From positions 1,631,281 through 1,695,280 of the forward strand of contig NZ_CH724107.1 of NCBI RefSeq assembly GCF_000153305.1: a DNA stretch of 64,000 bases. The letters run 5' to 3'. How positions within the stretch are numbered: position 1 is the first letter of the stretch; each line of letters begins with the position of its first letter. The stretch is from Oceanicola granulosus HTCC2516 (GTDB lineage: Bacteria > Pseudomonadota > Alphaproteobacteria > Rhodobacterales > Rhodobacteraceae). The notes under the pieces are model-generated. The model worked only from the letters and a program-made list of their open reading frames with translations. It made no database searches and was not told the origin of the DNA. The translations under genes were made by a program, and so were the position numbers. This document shows positions 25,532 through 33,767 of this stretch, piece after piece.

Positions 25532-27862
25532 ATGACCGTCAAGGAAATCTTCGACACGATGGAGTACGGCCCCGCCCCCGAAAGCGCGGCCGAGGCCCTC
25601 GCGTGGCTCGTCGACATGGGCGGCCGGTTCGGCTGCTTCATCGACGGCGCCTTCACCGACCCCGGCGAGACCTTCGCCTCGACCAATCCTGCCACCGGCA
25701 ACGACCTCGCCCACGTCACGCAGGCCACCCAGGCCGATGTCGACGCCGCGGTGCGCGCCGCCCGCAGGGCCCAGCCCGCCTGGGCCAAGGACGGCCACGC
25801 CCGCGCCCGCGTGCTCTACGCCATCGCGCGCCTGCTGCAGAAGCACTCCCGCCTCTTCGCGGTGCTCGAGTCGCTCGACAACGGCAAGCCGATCCGCGAG
25901 AGCCGCGACATCGACGTCCCGCTCGCGATCCGGCACTTCTACCACCACGCCGGCTACGCCCAGCTCATGGACGCCGAGCAGCCCGACCGCGAGGCCCACG
26001 GCGTCTGCGGCCAGATCGTGCCGTGGAACTTCCCGCTGCTGATGCTCGCCTGGAAGATCGCCCCCGCGCTCGCCGCCGGCAACACGGTGGTGCTCAAGCC
26101 GGCGGAGTATACGTCGCTCACCGCCCTGCTCTTCGCCGACATCTGCCGGCAGGCCGGGGTGCCCAAGGGCGCGGTCAACATCCTCACCGGCGATGGCCGG
26201 GTCGGCGAGATGATCGTCGCCGCCGAGGTCGACAAGGTCGCCTTCACCGGCTCCACCGGCGTCGGCCGCCGCATCCGCGAGGCCACCGCCGGCAGCGGCA
26301 AGTCCCTGACGCTCGAACTGGGCGGCAAGTCGCCCTACATCGTCTTCGACGACGCCGACATCGACAGCGCCATCGAGGGCCTGGTCGACGCGATCTGGTT
26401 CAACGGCGGCCAGGTCTGCTGCGCCGGCTCGCGCCTGCTGGTGCAGGAGAGCATCGCCGAAAACTTCCACACCCGCCTCAAAGCGCGGATGGACAAGCTG
26501 CGCGTCGGCGACCCGCTCGACAAGGCGATCGACGTCGGCGCCATCGTCGACCAAGTGCAGCTCGACACGATCACCCGCATGGTCGACGCCAACGCCGAGG
26601 GCGAGACCTACCGCGCCAACACCGCCATGCCCGCCTCGGGCTGCTTCTACCCGCCGACCCTGATCACCGGTCTCTCCCCCGCCGCGACGCTCATGCAGGA
26701 GGAAATCTTCGGCCCCGTGCTCGTCGCCACCACCTTCCGCACGCCTGCCGAGGCGGTCGAGATCGCCAACAACACCCGCTACGGTCTCGCGGCGACGCTC
26801 TGGAGCGAGAACGTCAACCTCGCGCTCGACATCGCGCCCAGGCTTAAGGCCGGGGTGGTCTGGGTCAACGGCACCAACATGTTCGACGCCGCCGCCCCCT
26901 TCGGCGGCATCCGCGAGAGCGGCTTCGGCCGCGAGGGCGGCTGGGAGGGCCTCGCCGCCTACACCCGCGCGCGCGGCAAGCCGGCCCGGCTCAAGCCGGT
27001 GCAGCCCCATTCCGGCGAGGGCGCGCCGCGCGATCCGCTCGATCGCACCGCCAAGCTCTACATCGGCGGCAAGCAGGCGCGCCCCGACGGCGGCTACTCG
27101 ACCCCGATCCATGGCCCCAAGGGCGCGCTGCTCGGCCACGCGCCCAAGGCCAACCGCAAGGACGTCCGCAACGCGGTCGAGGCGATGAACGCGGCCAAGG
27201 GCTGGTCGGGCACGACGGGCCACCTGCGCGCGCAGATCCTCTTCTACCTCGCCGAGAACCTCTCCGCCCGCGCCGACGAGTTCGCCGAGCGTGTCGACAC
27301 GATGACGGGCAAGGGCGGCGCCAGGGAAGTCGACGCCGCGATCCGCCGCCTCTTCACCTATGCCGCCTGGGCCGACAAGTACGACGGCGTCGCCAAGGGC
27401 GTGCCCCTGCGCGGCCTCGCGCTCGCCCTGAAGGAGCCCGTCGGCAAGATCGCCGCGCTCTGCCCCGACGAGGCCCCGCTGCTCGGTGCCGTCTCGCTGC
27501 TGGCCCCGGCGCTCGCGATGGGCAACCGCATCACCCTCGTCGCCTCCGAGCCGTTCCCGCTCGCCCTGACCGACCTCTACCAGGTGCTCGAGACGTCCGA
27601 CGTGCCCGGCGGCGCGGTCAACATCCTGACCGGCAGCCACGCCGAACTGGCGCCCACCCTGGCCGACCACCTCGACATCGACGCCGTCTGGTCCTTCTCC
27701 TCGAGCGACCTCTCCGGCGAGATCGAGCGCCGCGCCGCCGCCAATCTCAAGCGCACCTGGGTCAACAACGGCCGCGCCCGCGACTGGGCGACCGCCGAGG
27801 GCACCGAGTTCCTCGACGCCGCCACCGAGATCAAGACGGTCTGGGTCCCCTACGGCGAATAG
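25532..27862 (+). CDS. Tandem aldehyde dehydrogenase linked to DeoC
   Basis: A 776-residue protein, much longer than the usual 480-500. Residues 30-490 are a complete aldehyde dehydrogenase: PWNFPLLML, FTGSTGVGRRI, catalytic Glu262 in LELGGKSP, and Cys296/297 in NGGQVCCAG. Residues about 510-776 repeat the NAD-binding part of a second dehydrogenase (KIAALCPDEAPLLGAVSLL, PGGAVNILTGSHAEL) but end before any catalytic cysteine. The second half is therefore probably structural. It follows deoC on the same strand after 118 bases and fits acetaldehyde oxidation in deoxyribose use. Confidence 0.87.
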   Translation: MTVKEIFDTMEYGPAPESAAEALAWLVDMGGRFGCFIDGAFTDPGETFASTNPATGNDLAHVTQATQADVDAAVRAARRAQPAWAKDGHARARVLYAIARLLQKHSRLFAVLESLDNGKPIRESRDIDVPLAIRHFYHHAGYAQLMDAEQPDREAHGVCGQIVPWNFPLLMLAWKIAPALAAGNTVVLKPAEYTSLTALLFADICRQAGVPKGAVNILTGDGRVGEMIVAAEVDKVAFTGSTGVGRRIREATAGSGKSLTLELGGKSPYIVFDDADIDSAIEGLVDAIWFNGGQVCCAGSRLLVQESIAENFHTRLKARMDKLRVGDPLDKAIDVGAIVDQVQLDTITRMVDANAEGETYRANTAMPASGCFYPPTLITGLSPAATLMQEEIFGPVLVATTFRTPAEAVEIANNTRYGLAATLWSENVNLALDIAPRLKAGVVWVNGTNMFDAAAPFGGIRESGFGREGGWEGLAAYTRARGKPARLKPVQPHSGEGAPRDPLDRTAKLYIGGKQARPDGGYSTPIHGPKGALLGHAPKANRKDVRNAVEAMNAAKGWSGTTGHLRAQILFYLAENLSARADEFAERVDTMTGKGGAREVDAAIRRLFTYAAWADKYDGVAKGVPLRGLALALKEPVGKIAALCPDEAPLLGAVSLLAPALAMGNRITLVASEPFPLALTDLYQVLETSDVPGGAVNILTGSHAELAPTLADHLDIDAVWSFSSSDLSGEIERRAAANLKRTWVNNGRARDWATAEGTEFLDAATEIKTVWVPYGE

Positions 27863-27907
27863 CCTCCTCTGTCCGGGAAATATCCCAGGGGGGTGAATGG
27901 CTACTCT

Positions 27908-27932
27908 GAGGGGGGGGGACAGCTTCCCCTCT
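27908..27932. terminator. G-run hairpin between convergent genes
   Basis: GAGGGG (start of a run of nine G at 27910-27918) can pair with CCCCTC across a short loop, in the 77-bp gap between the convergent aldehyde dehydrogenase and DUF1523 genes. A G/C-run hairpin after a stop is common in this order. The stem is short, so confidence is low. Confidence 0.35.
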
Positions 27933-27939
27933 GCCCCGC

Positions 27940-28623
27940 CTACCGCTTGTCCTTCGCCTTCCACGTATCGAGCCACCGCCGCAACCGCCCGCGCCGCTCC
28001 GCGATGCGGGCCTGGGCGCGGTCGAAGCTGTCGCCGGTGCGGTCGGCGAATGGGTCGACCGTGCGCTCGCGAAACTGCCGCCACATGGCGCGCACGAACA
28101 GGGCCGCCGCGAGCAGCAGCACCAGCAACACGACGTTCACCCACGGGATCGGGCGGTAGTCCGGCCCCGGCGCGGGGCGGATCGAGACGGCGTTGGGGTA
28201 GATCGAGGCGAAGCGGATACGCCAGCCGTAATGGGTAATGACGACCCAGTCGTAGGGCTCCGTCGTCGAGATGTCGGCGGCGGCCTCGGCCTGCAGGTCG
28301 GAGGAGTCGAACTTGAAGTAGGGCGGCCAGATCCAGCCGGTGTCCTCGTTGCGATAGACCATCGTCTCGCGGCCCGTGCGGATCAGCCCGAACAGGTAGG
28401 TCTGCACCCGCTCGGTGTTGATGAGCCGCAAATCGCGGGTGGTCTGCTCGACGGCGCCGGCGTCGGCCTGGGCGTAGAACAGCCGGTTGAAGCGCGAGAA
28501 GTCGGTGCGGATCACTTCCGTCGAGGTGATCCGGGCGACGTCCTGCTGGGGCAGGACGTAGTGCAGCAGCAGCCCCACGATCAGGATCGAGATCAGGCGG
28601 AGGACCCGGCGGACGTTGCGCAT
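27940..28623 (-). CDS. Membrane-anchored DUF1523-like protein
   Basis: A 227-residue protein with a membrane segment at the N-terminus (about 8-25, LISILIVGLLLHYVLP) and a second at about 160-180 (VNVVLLVLLLAAALFVRAM). The region between, some 130 residues, is probably periplasmic and contains TGWIWPPYFKFDSSDL and TEPYDWVVITHYGWR, which I recognise as DUF1523-like. The C-terminus is very basic. No function is known. It is the last of seven packed minus-strand genes centred on an AAA+ ATPase, and its start lies 11 bases after the previous stop. Confidence 0.72.
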   Translation of the reverse strand: MRNVRRVLRLISILIVGLLLHYVLPQQDVARITSTEVIRTDFSRFNRLFYAQADAGAVEQTTRDLRLINTERVQTYLFGLIRTGRETMVYRNEDTGWIWPPYFKFDSSDLQAEAAADISTTEPYDWVVITHYGWRIRFASIYPNAVSIRPAPGPDYRPIPWVNVVLLVLLLAAALFVRAMWRQFRERTVDPFADRTGDSFDRAQARIAERRGRLRRWLDTWKAKDKR

Positions 28624-28634
28624 CGGGAGACCTT

Positions 28635-28898
28635 TCAGTTGATGAGGTAGATGATCGAGGCGACCGTCACCACCGGGACGACGTAGACGAGCAGGATCAG
28701 GCGTTTGCGCAGCGAGCGCTCGTACTCCTCCATGCCGCGCGCGATGTAGGCCTCGCGGTCCACCGCGTCGCCCTCGGGAGCGGCGTCCCAGCGCTCCTCC
28801 AGCTTCTCGCGCCGCACCGAGCGGGAATAGAGAGAGACGCAGACATAGACCACCGTCAGCGCCAGCAGGCCGAAGATCAAGAGCCGGATAAACTGCAT
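28635..28898 (-). CDS. Small two-helix membrane protein, unknown
   Basis: An 87-residue protein with one membrane segment at about 5-25 (LLIFGLLALTVVYVCVSLY) and another at about 66-85 (RLILLVYVVPVVTVASIIYLI). The 40-residue linker is charged and helical (REAYIARGMEEYERSLRKR), and by the positive-inside rule should lie in the cytoplasm. I do not recognise a family. It sits 10 bases after the preceding gene and 11 before the DUF1523-like gene, clearly part of the AAA+ operon. Confidence 0.7.
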   Translation of the reverse strand: MQFIRLLIFGLLALTVVYVCVSLYSRSVRREKLEERWDAAPEGDAVDREAYIARGMEEYERSLRKRLILLVYVVPVVTVASIIYLIN

Positions 28899-28908
28899 CG
28901 CCGTCTCC

Positions 28909-30270
28909 CTAGCTGCGCCGCACCGCGCCCCACGGCCCCACCCGCGCGATCAGGTCGTCGGGCCGGGGCGCGGGCGGTGCGATATTCTGCGGCTCGTCCA
29001 TCGACGCCTCGTGGCCGAAGAGCGCGTCGCGCGTGCCCGCCTTGTCGACTTGGTACTCGCGGGCGAGGAAATCCGCAACGTAGGCGCGCTTCTCCTCGGG
29101 CCAACGGGCATAGGCGTCGTAGAACGCCTCCTTGTGGCAGATGAACAGCTGGCGGATGTCGAGCGGCGACAGCTGCGCGAGCAGCCGGTTGACGAGATCG
29201 GCGTCGGGGACGGCGGCGGCGCGCAGGGTGTAGAAGTAGGCCGGGTGCTCGGAGGTGATGCGCGGCCACGGGCCGCCGTCCTCGGCCCAGCGGGCGAGCG
29301 CGGCGAGGCCGTGGTACTCCTCGGGCAGCCGCTCGGCATGGCGGCGGCCGAGCGCGCGCAGGTCGCGCCGGGTCGCGCCCCTGAGGTCCTCCCCCAGCCG
29401 CGCGGCGAGTTCGGCGACGACGAAATCCATCTTCTGGTACAGGATCGCGGCCGCATCGATGCCGCGCGCGCGCACGATCGGCTCGGCGAGACCGTTCACC
29501 TCGAGGAAGATCGCGATCTTGGTGCGGTCACGCAGGTCGTACACGCTCTCGATCGGCAGCGCGCCCAGCGCCGCCTTGTCGCCCGCGGCGATGGCGGCGG
29601 GCTCGGCCACGTCGCGGAAGATGTAGAGCCCGCCGAAATGGGCGGTCCAGAAATTGTCCTGCTCGAACTCCGTGTGTGCCAGCGCGACCGGGTTGCGCAC
29701 CACGTCGCCGGTCTGTCGCGCCAGCTCGATCATCTGCGCGATCAGCACGTCGTCGAACCAGGCGTCGTCCTCCTGCTTGAACCGGTCGATCAGCCGCCCC
29801 AGCCGCCCCGCCGTCGCCACCGTCCCGGCCGTCGTGTCGGCCTCGACCTTGATCCGCCTTATGTCGAACAGCCGCGCCGGGCTCTCGACGCGGAACACCG
29901 AGTTGACCAGCTCTCCGGCCACCGCGTCCTTCGCGGTGAGCGCGAAGAGCTGGGCCTCGTTGGTCTCGATGAAGCTGCGCAGGATCGTCCGGCTGGTGGA
30001 GAACTTCGCGTTGAGCAGCGGCGCCCGCTTCTGCTCGGTCGTCAGCAGGATGAACTGCCGGTTCACCCCGTTGTGGTTGAGGTACAGCTCGTCATCCAGC
30101 TCCGCCCCGATTTCGGGCGAGAAGCCGGAGATGTCGACATGGAAGTCGCCCAGCGCCGTGCTCTTGCCGGTGAGGTGCATCAGCGCGCGGTTGTAGCGCT
30201 CGACCAGCACCGGCGACGTGACGTGGACGAGGTTGCCGAACATCAGGCCGCGTTCGATGAGGCGTTTCAT
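28909..30270 (-). CDS. Conserved protein of unknown function, 453 residues
   Basis: A soluble 453-residue protein without signal peptide or membrane segments. It opens with KRLIERGLMFGNLVHVTSPVLVERYNRAL, and a middle section (DIRRIKVEADTTAGTVATAGRL) resembles a beta-helical linker region. Late segments are helical and charged (CHKEAFYDAYARWPEEKRAYVADFL). No catalytic motif stands out. I recall a DUF6638-type family with such proteins beside AAA+ ATPases in Rhodobacterales, but cannot confirm it. It is gene five in transcription order of the seven-gene cluster. Confidence 0.65.
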   Translation of the reverse strand: MKRLIERGLMFGNLVHVTSPVLVERYNRALMHLTGKSTALGDFHVDISGFSPEIGAELDDELYLNHNGVNRQFILLTTEQKRAPLLNAKFSTSRTILRSFIETNEAQLFALTAKDAVAGELVNSVFRVESPARLFDIRRIKVEADTTAGTVATAGRLGRLIDRFKQEDDAWFDDVLIAQMIELARQTGDVVRNPVALAHTEFEQDNFWTAHFGGLYIFRDVAEPAAIAAGDKAALGALPIESVYDLRDRTKIAIFLEVNGLAEPIVRARGIDAAAILYQKMDFVVAELAARLGEDLRGATRRDLRALGRRHAERLPEEYHGLAALARWAEDGGPWPRITSEHPAYFYTLRAAAVPDADLVNRLLAQLSPLDIRQLFICHKEAFYDAYARWPEEKRAYVADFLAREYQVDKAGTRDALFGHEASMDEPQNIAPPAPRPDDLIARVGPWGAVRRS

Positions 30271-30307
30271 GACAGGTCTCCGGGCGAGCGGATCGGGAGG
30301 AGAGCGG

Positions 30308-30649
30308 TCACCACGTCTCCTCCACCCAATGTTTCGGCAGCCCCGACACCGACAGCGCCAGGATCGGACCCCAGATCAGCGCCGAGGTGAGGCCGAGGCG
30401 AGCGAGGTGCCAGAGGCCCTCCCAAAGGCCGAGCGCGAACAGCTCCCGCAGGGCCAGCCCCTGCCAGAGGTAGAGCAGCAGGAACAGGCACGACGCGATC
30501 AGCCACATCAACAGGGTGGCCGTCACGGCGAGCCAGATCAGCGGCCGCACCCCCTCGCGCCAGCGCAGGGCCAGCAGGCGGGGGACGGCCCAGCCCAGCG
30601 TGGCGAGCAGGATCGCGGGGAGGATCAGGCTGCTGGAGAAGGCGCTCAT
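30308..30649 (-). CDS. Small polytopic membrane protein, unknown
   Basis: A 113-residue hydrophobic protein with about three membrane segments: near 5-25 (SLILPAILLATLGWAVPRLL), 36-65 (PLIWLAVTATLLMWLIASCLFLLLYLW) and 84-103 (LARLGLTSALIWGPILALSV). It overlaps the AAA+ ATPase stop by 4 bases (ATGA), so its translation is coupled to the ATPase. No family is recognised. It could anchor the ATPase or its target at the inner membrane, which is inference. Confidence 0.7.
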   Translation of the reverse strand: MSAFSSSLILPAILLATLGWAVPRLLALRWREGVRPLIWLAVTATLLMWLIASCLFLLLYLWQGLALRELFALGLWEGLWHLARLGLTSALIWGPILALSVSGLPKHWVEETW

Positions 30650-32583
30650 CCATCGCCCCCGGCGAAGCGGCGGCGCGCCTCCTGCTGCCGGACCAGGTCG
30701 CGCACCATCGCCTCGATGGCGGCCTCGTCGGACTTGTCGGCGTAGCGGAACTCGCTGTCGGCGTAGCGGTTGATCTCCTGCACGACCATCTCCGTCGTGA
30801 TCGGCCGGCGCAGCTCCTCGATCATCGCCAGCTTGCGCTCGTAGGGCTGGAACAGGAACGGCTCGGGCTCTTCCATCCACTCGTCGGGCAGCTCGAAGTC
30901 CATCGCCCGCACCTTCACCGCGTCGGTGATGTTCTTGATCGCGCGCCCCGTGAAGCGCGGGTCGGCCTCCTGGATCGCCTTGAGGTAGGTGCCGAGCCGG
31001 GCGATCGTGTCGAGCGCGCCGACCTGCGCGTGGACCTGCTCGAAGACCCGCGCGAGACCCTCCTCGTGGGGGCGGGCGTGGGCCTCGAAGGAGCGGGCGA
31101 CGGCGCGCTTGATCTCCTGGTTGGCGTAGAGGTCGTGGTTCCCGAGGGGGATGTCGTGGTTCTTGCCCATGAGCAGGTGCAGGATGTCGATGTAGTCCTC
31201 GCGGCTCTGGGGGCCGTCGACGAGGAACCGGGCGCCGGCGCGCTGGCGCAGGGCGTCGTCGACATTCTCGGGGTAGTTCGAGAACATCCCGAAGGTGCAG
31301 TTGCCGCGCACCACGGTGTTGGCCCCGGCGAAGCTCTCCATCAGCACCGCGGTGATCTCGAGCTGGCCGGCGCTCGACTGGCGGTCGCCGCGCTTGCCGG
31401 CGAGCTGGTCGATGTCGTCGATGGTGCCGAAGCCGATCACCGACGGGTCGAGGATGGTGTCGATGAAGGCCTTGGCGTTCTGACCGGACTTGCCCTGGTA
31501 GGAGTCGATGTTGTCGGTGGAGAGGTTCTGGTAGCGGAACGGGTAGCCGGCGACCTGGCAATAGTCGTGGATCAGCCCGGCCATCATCTGGATCAGCGTC
31601 GTCTTGCCGGTGCCGGGCTTGCCGTCGCCCATGAAGGTGAAGATGAATCCGCCGAGCTCGGCGAAGGGGTTGAGCCGGCGGTTGAAATCGTAGGCCATGA
31701 GCATCTTGGCGAGCCGCATCGCCTGGTACTTGGCGATGTGGTTGCCGACGACCTCGTGCGGCTTCTTGAAGGTCATCGTCAGCTGCGTCGAGCGGGCGGC
31801 GCGGGCCGGGGCGAAGCCTTGCACGGTGAAGCCCGACTCCGCCACGCGCCAGCTCGCCGAGGTGAAGGGCTCGAGCCGTCCGGCGCTGGCGGCGCGGGCG
31901 GCGGTCTTGTCCATCACCTGCTCGGCGAAGGCGGCCACGGTGGCGACGCGGGCGGCGTCGCTGCTGCCGTGGGCAACGAGGTCGCGGTCGAGCTCCCAGA
32001 GCAGCCCGTGGAGGGCGAGCTGGTTGTTCTCGGTGAGGAATTCCTCGACCTCGCCCACCTCGACACTCTGCTCCGGGAGGTGCGCGGCGAGGTGGAAGGC
32101 CGTGGCCGAGGCGAAGACCTGGGCGGTGACGAGGGCCTCGGCGACGAGGAGCTCGGCAAACTCCTGCTGCCGCGCGGGCGGCAGCGCGCCCTCCAGGTTG
32201 GCGCGCTTGAGGTCGGCCAGCGCGGTGCGCTCGGCATAGTGCTCGGCGACGGCCAGCGCGATGGCGAGCGCGCGGCGCAGGGCGGCGAGCAGGCTCGCCT
32301 GCAGGGGCGAGACGAGCGGGTCGTCGTCGCCGCCCTCGATACGCTCGATCAGCCGCACGCCCTCGGTGCGCGCGGTGCGGCGGGTGACGAGGCCGGGGGT
32401 CGTCGAGCGAAAGGCGCGCCGCCCGCCGATGCCGGGCGAGCGCTCGCGCGCGGGCGCGGCGGCGGCATCGGGCCGGGCGATGCGGGGCGAGTGGTCGAAG
32501 CCCTCGAGCAGGGAGAGCGCGGCGGGGTAATGCTTGCGGATCTCCGCCTCGCCCAGCTCCATCGTGTCCGCGCTCCGCGCCAT
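30646..32583 (-). CDS. AAA+ family ATPase of the seven-gene cluster
   Basis: A 645-residue protein. Residues 1-280 form a mostly helical, uncharacterised N-terminal region. The AAA+ core follows: Walker A GKPGTGKTT near 321-329, Walker B VIGFGTIDDID near 382-392, sensor 1 at FGMFSNYPEN near 431-440, and candidate arginine fingers in DDALRQRAGARF. All key residues are present, so it should hydrolyse ATP, probably as a hexamer. It has no membrane segment or protease domain. Its coupling to a membrane protein gene and a coiled-coil gene suggests work on a membrane-associated complex. Confidence 0.82.
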   Translation of the reverse strand: MARSADTMELGEAEIRKHYPAALSLLEGFDHSPRIARPDAAAAPARERSPGIGGRRAFRSTTPGLVTRRTARTEGVRLIERIEGGDDDPLVSPLQASLLAALRRALAIALAVAEHYAERTALADLKRANLEGALPPARQQEFAELLVAEALVTAQVFASATAFHLAAHLPEQSVEVGEVEEFLTENNQLALHGLLWELDRDLVAHGSSDAARVATVAAFAEQVMDKTAARAASAGRLEPFTSASWRVAESGFTVQGFAPARAARSTQLTMTFKKPHEVVGNHIAKYQAMRLAKMLMAYDFNRRLNPFAELGGFIFTFMGDGKPGTGKTTLIQMMAGLIHDYCQVAGYPFRYQNLSTDNIDSYQGKSGQNAKAFIDTILDPSVIGFGTIDDIDQLAGKRGDRQSSAGQLEITAVLMESFAGANTVVRGNCTFGMFSNYPENVDDALRQRAGARFLVDGPQSREDYIDILHLLMGKNHDIPLGNHDLYANQEIKRAVARSFEAHARPHEEGLARVFEQVHAQVGALDTIARLGTYLKAIQEADPRFTGRAIKNITDAVKVRAMDFELPDEWMEEPEPFLFQPYERKLAMIEELRRPITTEMVVQEINRYADSEFRYADKSDEAAIEAMVRDLVRQQEARRRFAGGDG

Positions 32584-32593
32584 GTCCGCCTCC

Positions 32594-33709
32594 CTACCTG
32601 TAGCTCAGAACCTGCCCCGACGGCGCCACGACGAACTTGCGCACGCCGGAGAAGCCCGGCGGCCTCAGCTCGGCCAGCGCCTGGAACGGCCGTTCGGGCA
32701 GGATGATGGACCGCTCGGTGCGGCTCGCCCCCGTGTCGGCTCCCTGCCCCGCGAACGGATCAAGCGCGAAGACCTGCCGCTCCACGCGCCCGAACCACCC
32801 CTGCGAGACCTGCTCGGTCCGCTCGGCCAGCAGGTCTTCCTCGGTCCAGACCAGCGCCCAGTCCTCGCCCTCGGGCGCGCGCGCGGCGGCGAGCACCTCG
32901 CGCAGCGGGCCGGACTGGCGGGTGAAGGCGTGGGAATACATGGGGCCGACGTGGAAGCGGCGCAGCCGCTTGGGGTGGAGATCGTCGAAATCCGTGTCGA
33001 AGCCGCGCGCGATGGTGAGCAGCTTCAGCCCGCTCACCGACTGCGCCATGAGGTGCTGCTGCACGCCGGGCCAGCGCCGCTCGTCCTTGGGCAGGCCGAT
33101 CCGGCCGGTGTCCTCGACGTCCATCAGGTAGATCTGCGGCAGGTTGACCTCGCTGTCATATACCGCCCAGTGCAGCAGGAAGCGGCGGCGGTCGCCCTCC
33201 GTCGACTGCCACAGCGCCTGCGGATCGTTGCGCGCCCAGAACAGCCCGCCGCGCGCGAGCTCCTCGTAATAGAGCCGCTGCGACAGGGCGAATTGCAGCT
33301 TCGTCGGCACGCTCAGTCCGCCGACGATCGCGCGCACCATCTCGTCCTTCAGCGCCTCGACCGACGGCATCCCGGCCAGGTGCGTGCGCGCCTGCATCGC
33401 ATCGTTGGCCATCGCCATCAGCTCGGAGAAGACGGGAAAGCCGCTCTCGACCCGGTCCATCGTCAGCCGCCCGGCATGGGGCCAGCGGCCGGCGAAGTGG
33501 TACTTGTGGGCGAGCGCGCGGAAGGTCAGCGTCAGCCCGGTGAGGTAGCGCGCGAGGATGTCGACCTCGGCCCGCGCCAGCCGCCGCTCCGCCTCCATCA
33601 CCCCGGCCACGCGGGCCAGGTGGCGGGTGATGCGCGCGAACTTCGCGAAGTAGCGCCGGGTAACGCGCGTGTCCTCGAGCCGGAAGTGATCGAGCTGGCT
33701 GTCACTCAT
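32594..33709 (-). CDS. Conserved protein of unknown function, 371 residues
   Basis: A soluble 371-residue protein with no recognised domain. The first 110 residues are helical and basic (VTRRYFAKFARITRHLARVAG). The second half is richer in strands (LPQIYLMDVEDTGRIGLPKDER, LKLLTIARGFDTDF) and ends with a short segment RKFVVAPSGQVLSYR. No signal peptide, membrane segment or clear catalytic motif is seen. It lies 10 bases upstream of the AAA+ gene and 58 bases downstream of the coiled-coil gene, so its partner is most likely the ATPase. Confidence 0.65.
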   Translation of the reverse strand: MSDSQLDHFRLEDTRVTRRYFAKFARITRHLARVAGVMEAERRLARAEVDILARYLTGLTLTFRALAHKYHFAGRWPHAGRLTMDRVESGFPVFSELMAMANDAMQARTHLAGMPSVEALKDEMVRAIVGGLSVPTKLQFALSQRLYYEELARGGLFWARNDPQALWQSTEGDRRRFLLHWAVYDSEVNLPQIYLMDVEDTGRIGLPKDERRWPGVQQHLMAQSVSGLKLLTIARGFDTDFDDLHPKRLRRFHVGPMYSHAFTRQSGPLREVLAAARAPEGEDWALVWTEEDLLAERTEQVSQGWFGRVERQVFALDPFAGQGADTGASRTERSIILPERPFQALAELRPPGFSGVRKFVVAPSGQVLSYR

Positions 33710-33726
33710 CGCGCGGACCCCGAGCG

Positions 33727-33765
33727 GCGGACGCCTCCGGCGGGCATATTTGCGGCCAGATGAAG
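33727..33765. repeat. Rhodobacterales-type intergenic motif
   Basis: GCCTCCGGCGGGCATATTTG followed by CGGCCAGATGAAG resembles a motif (a GCC-TCC-GGC mini-hairpin, then TATTT, then a purine-rich GAAG end) that I recall from many Rhodobacteraceae intergenic regions. It fills the 58-bp gap between the coiled-coil gene and the next gene. The identification is from memory and needs a genome-wide count. Confidence 0.4.
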
Positions 33766-33767
33766 CC

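Noticed and set aside
25370-28144. A 924-codon open frame on the minus strand
   Set aside because: It is antisense to the aldehyde dehydrogenase and deoC end, has low-complexity Gly/Arg/Val/Glu-rich content and no recognisable domain; such frames arise from high third-position GC.
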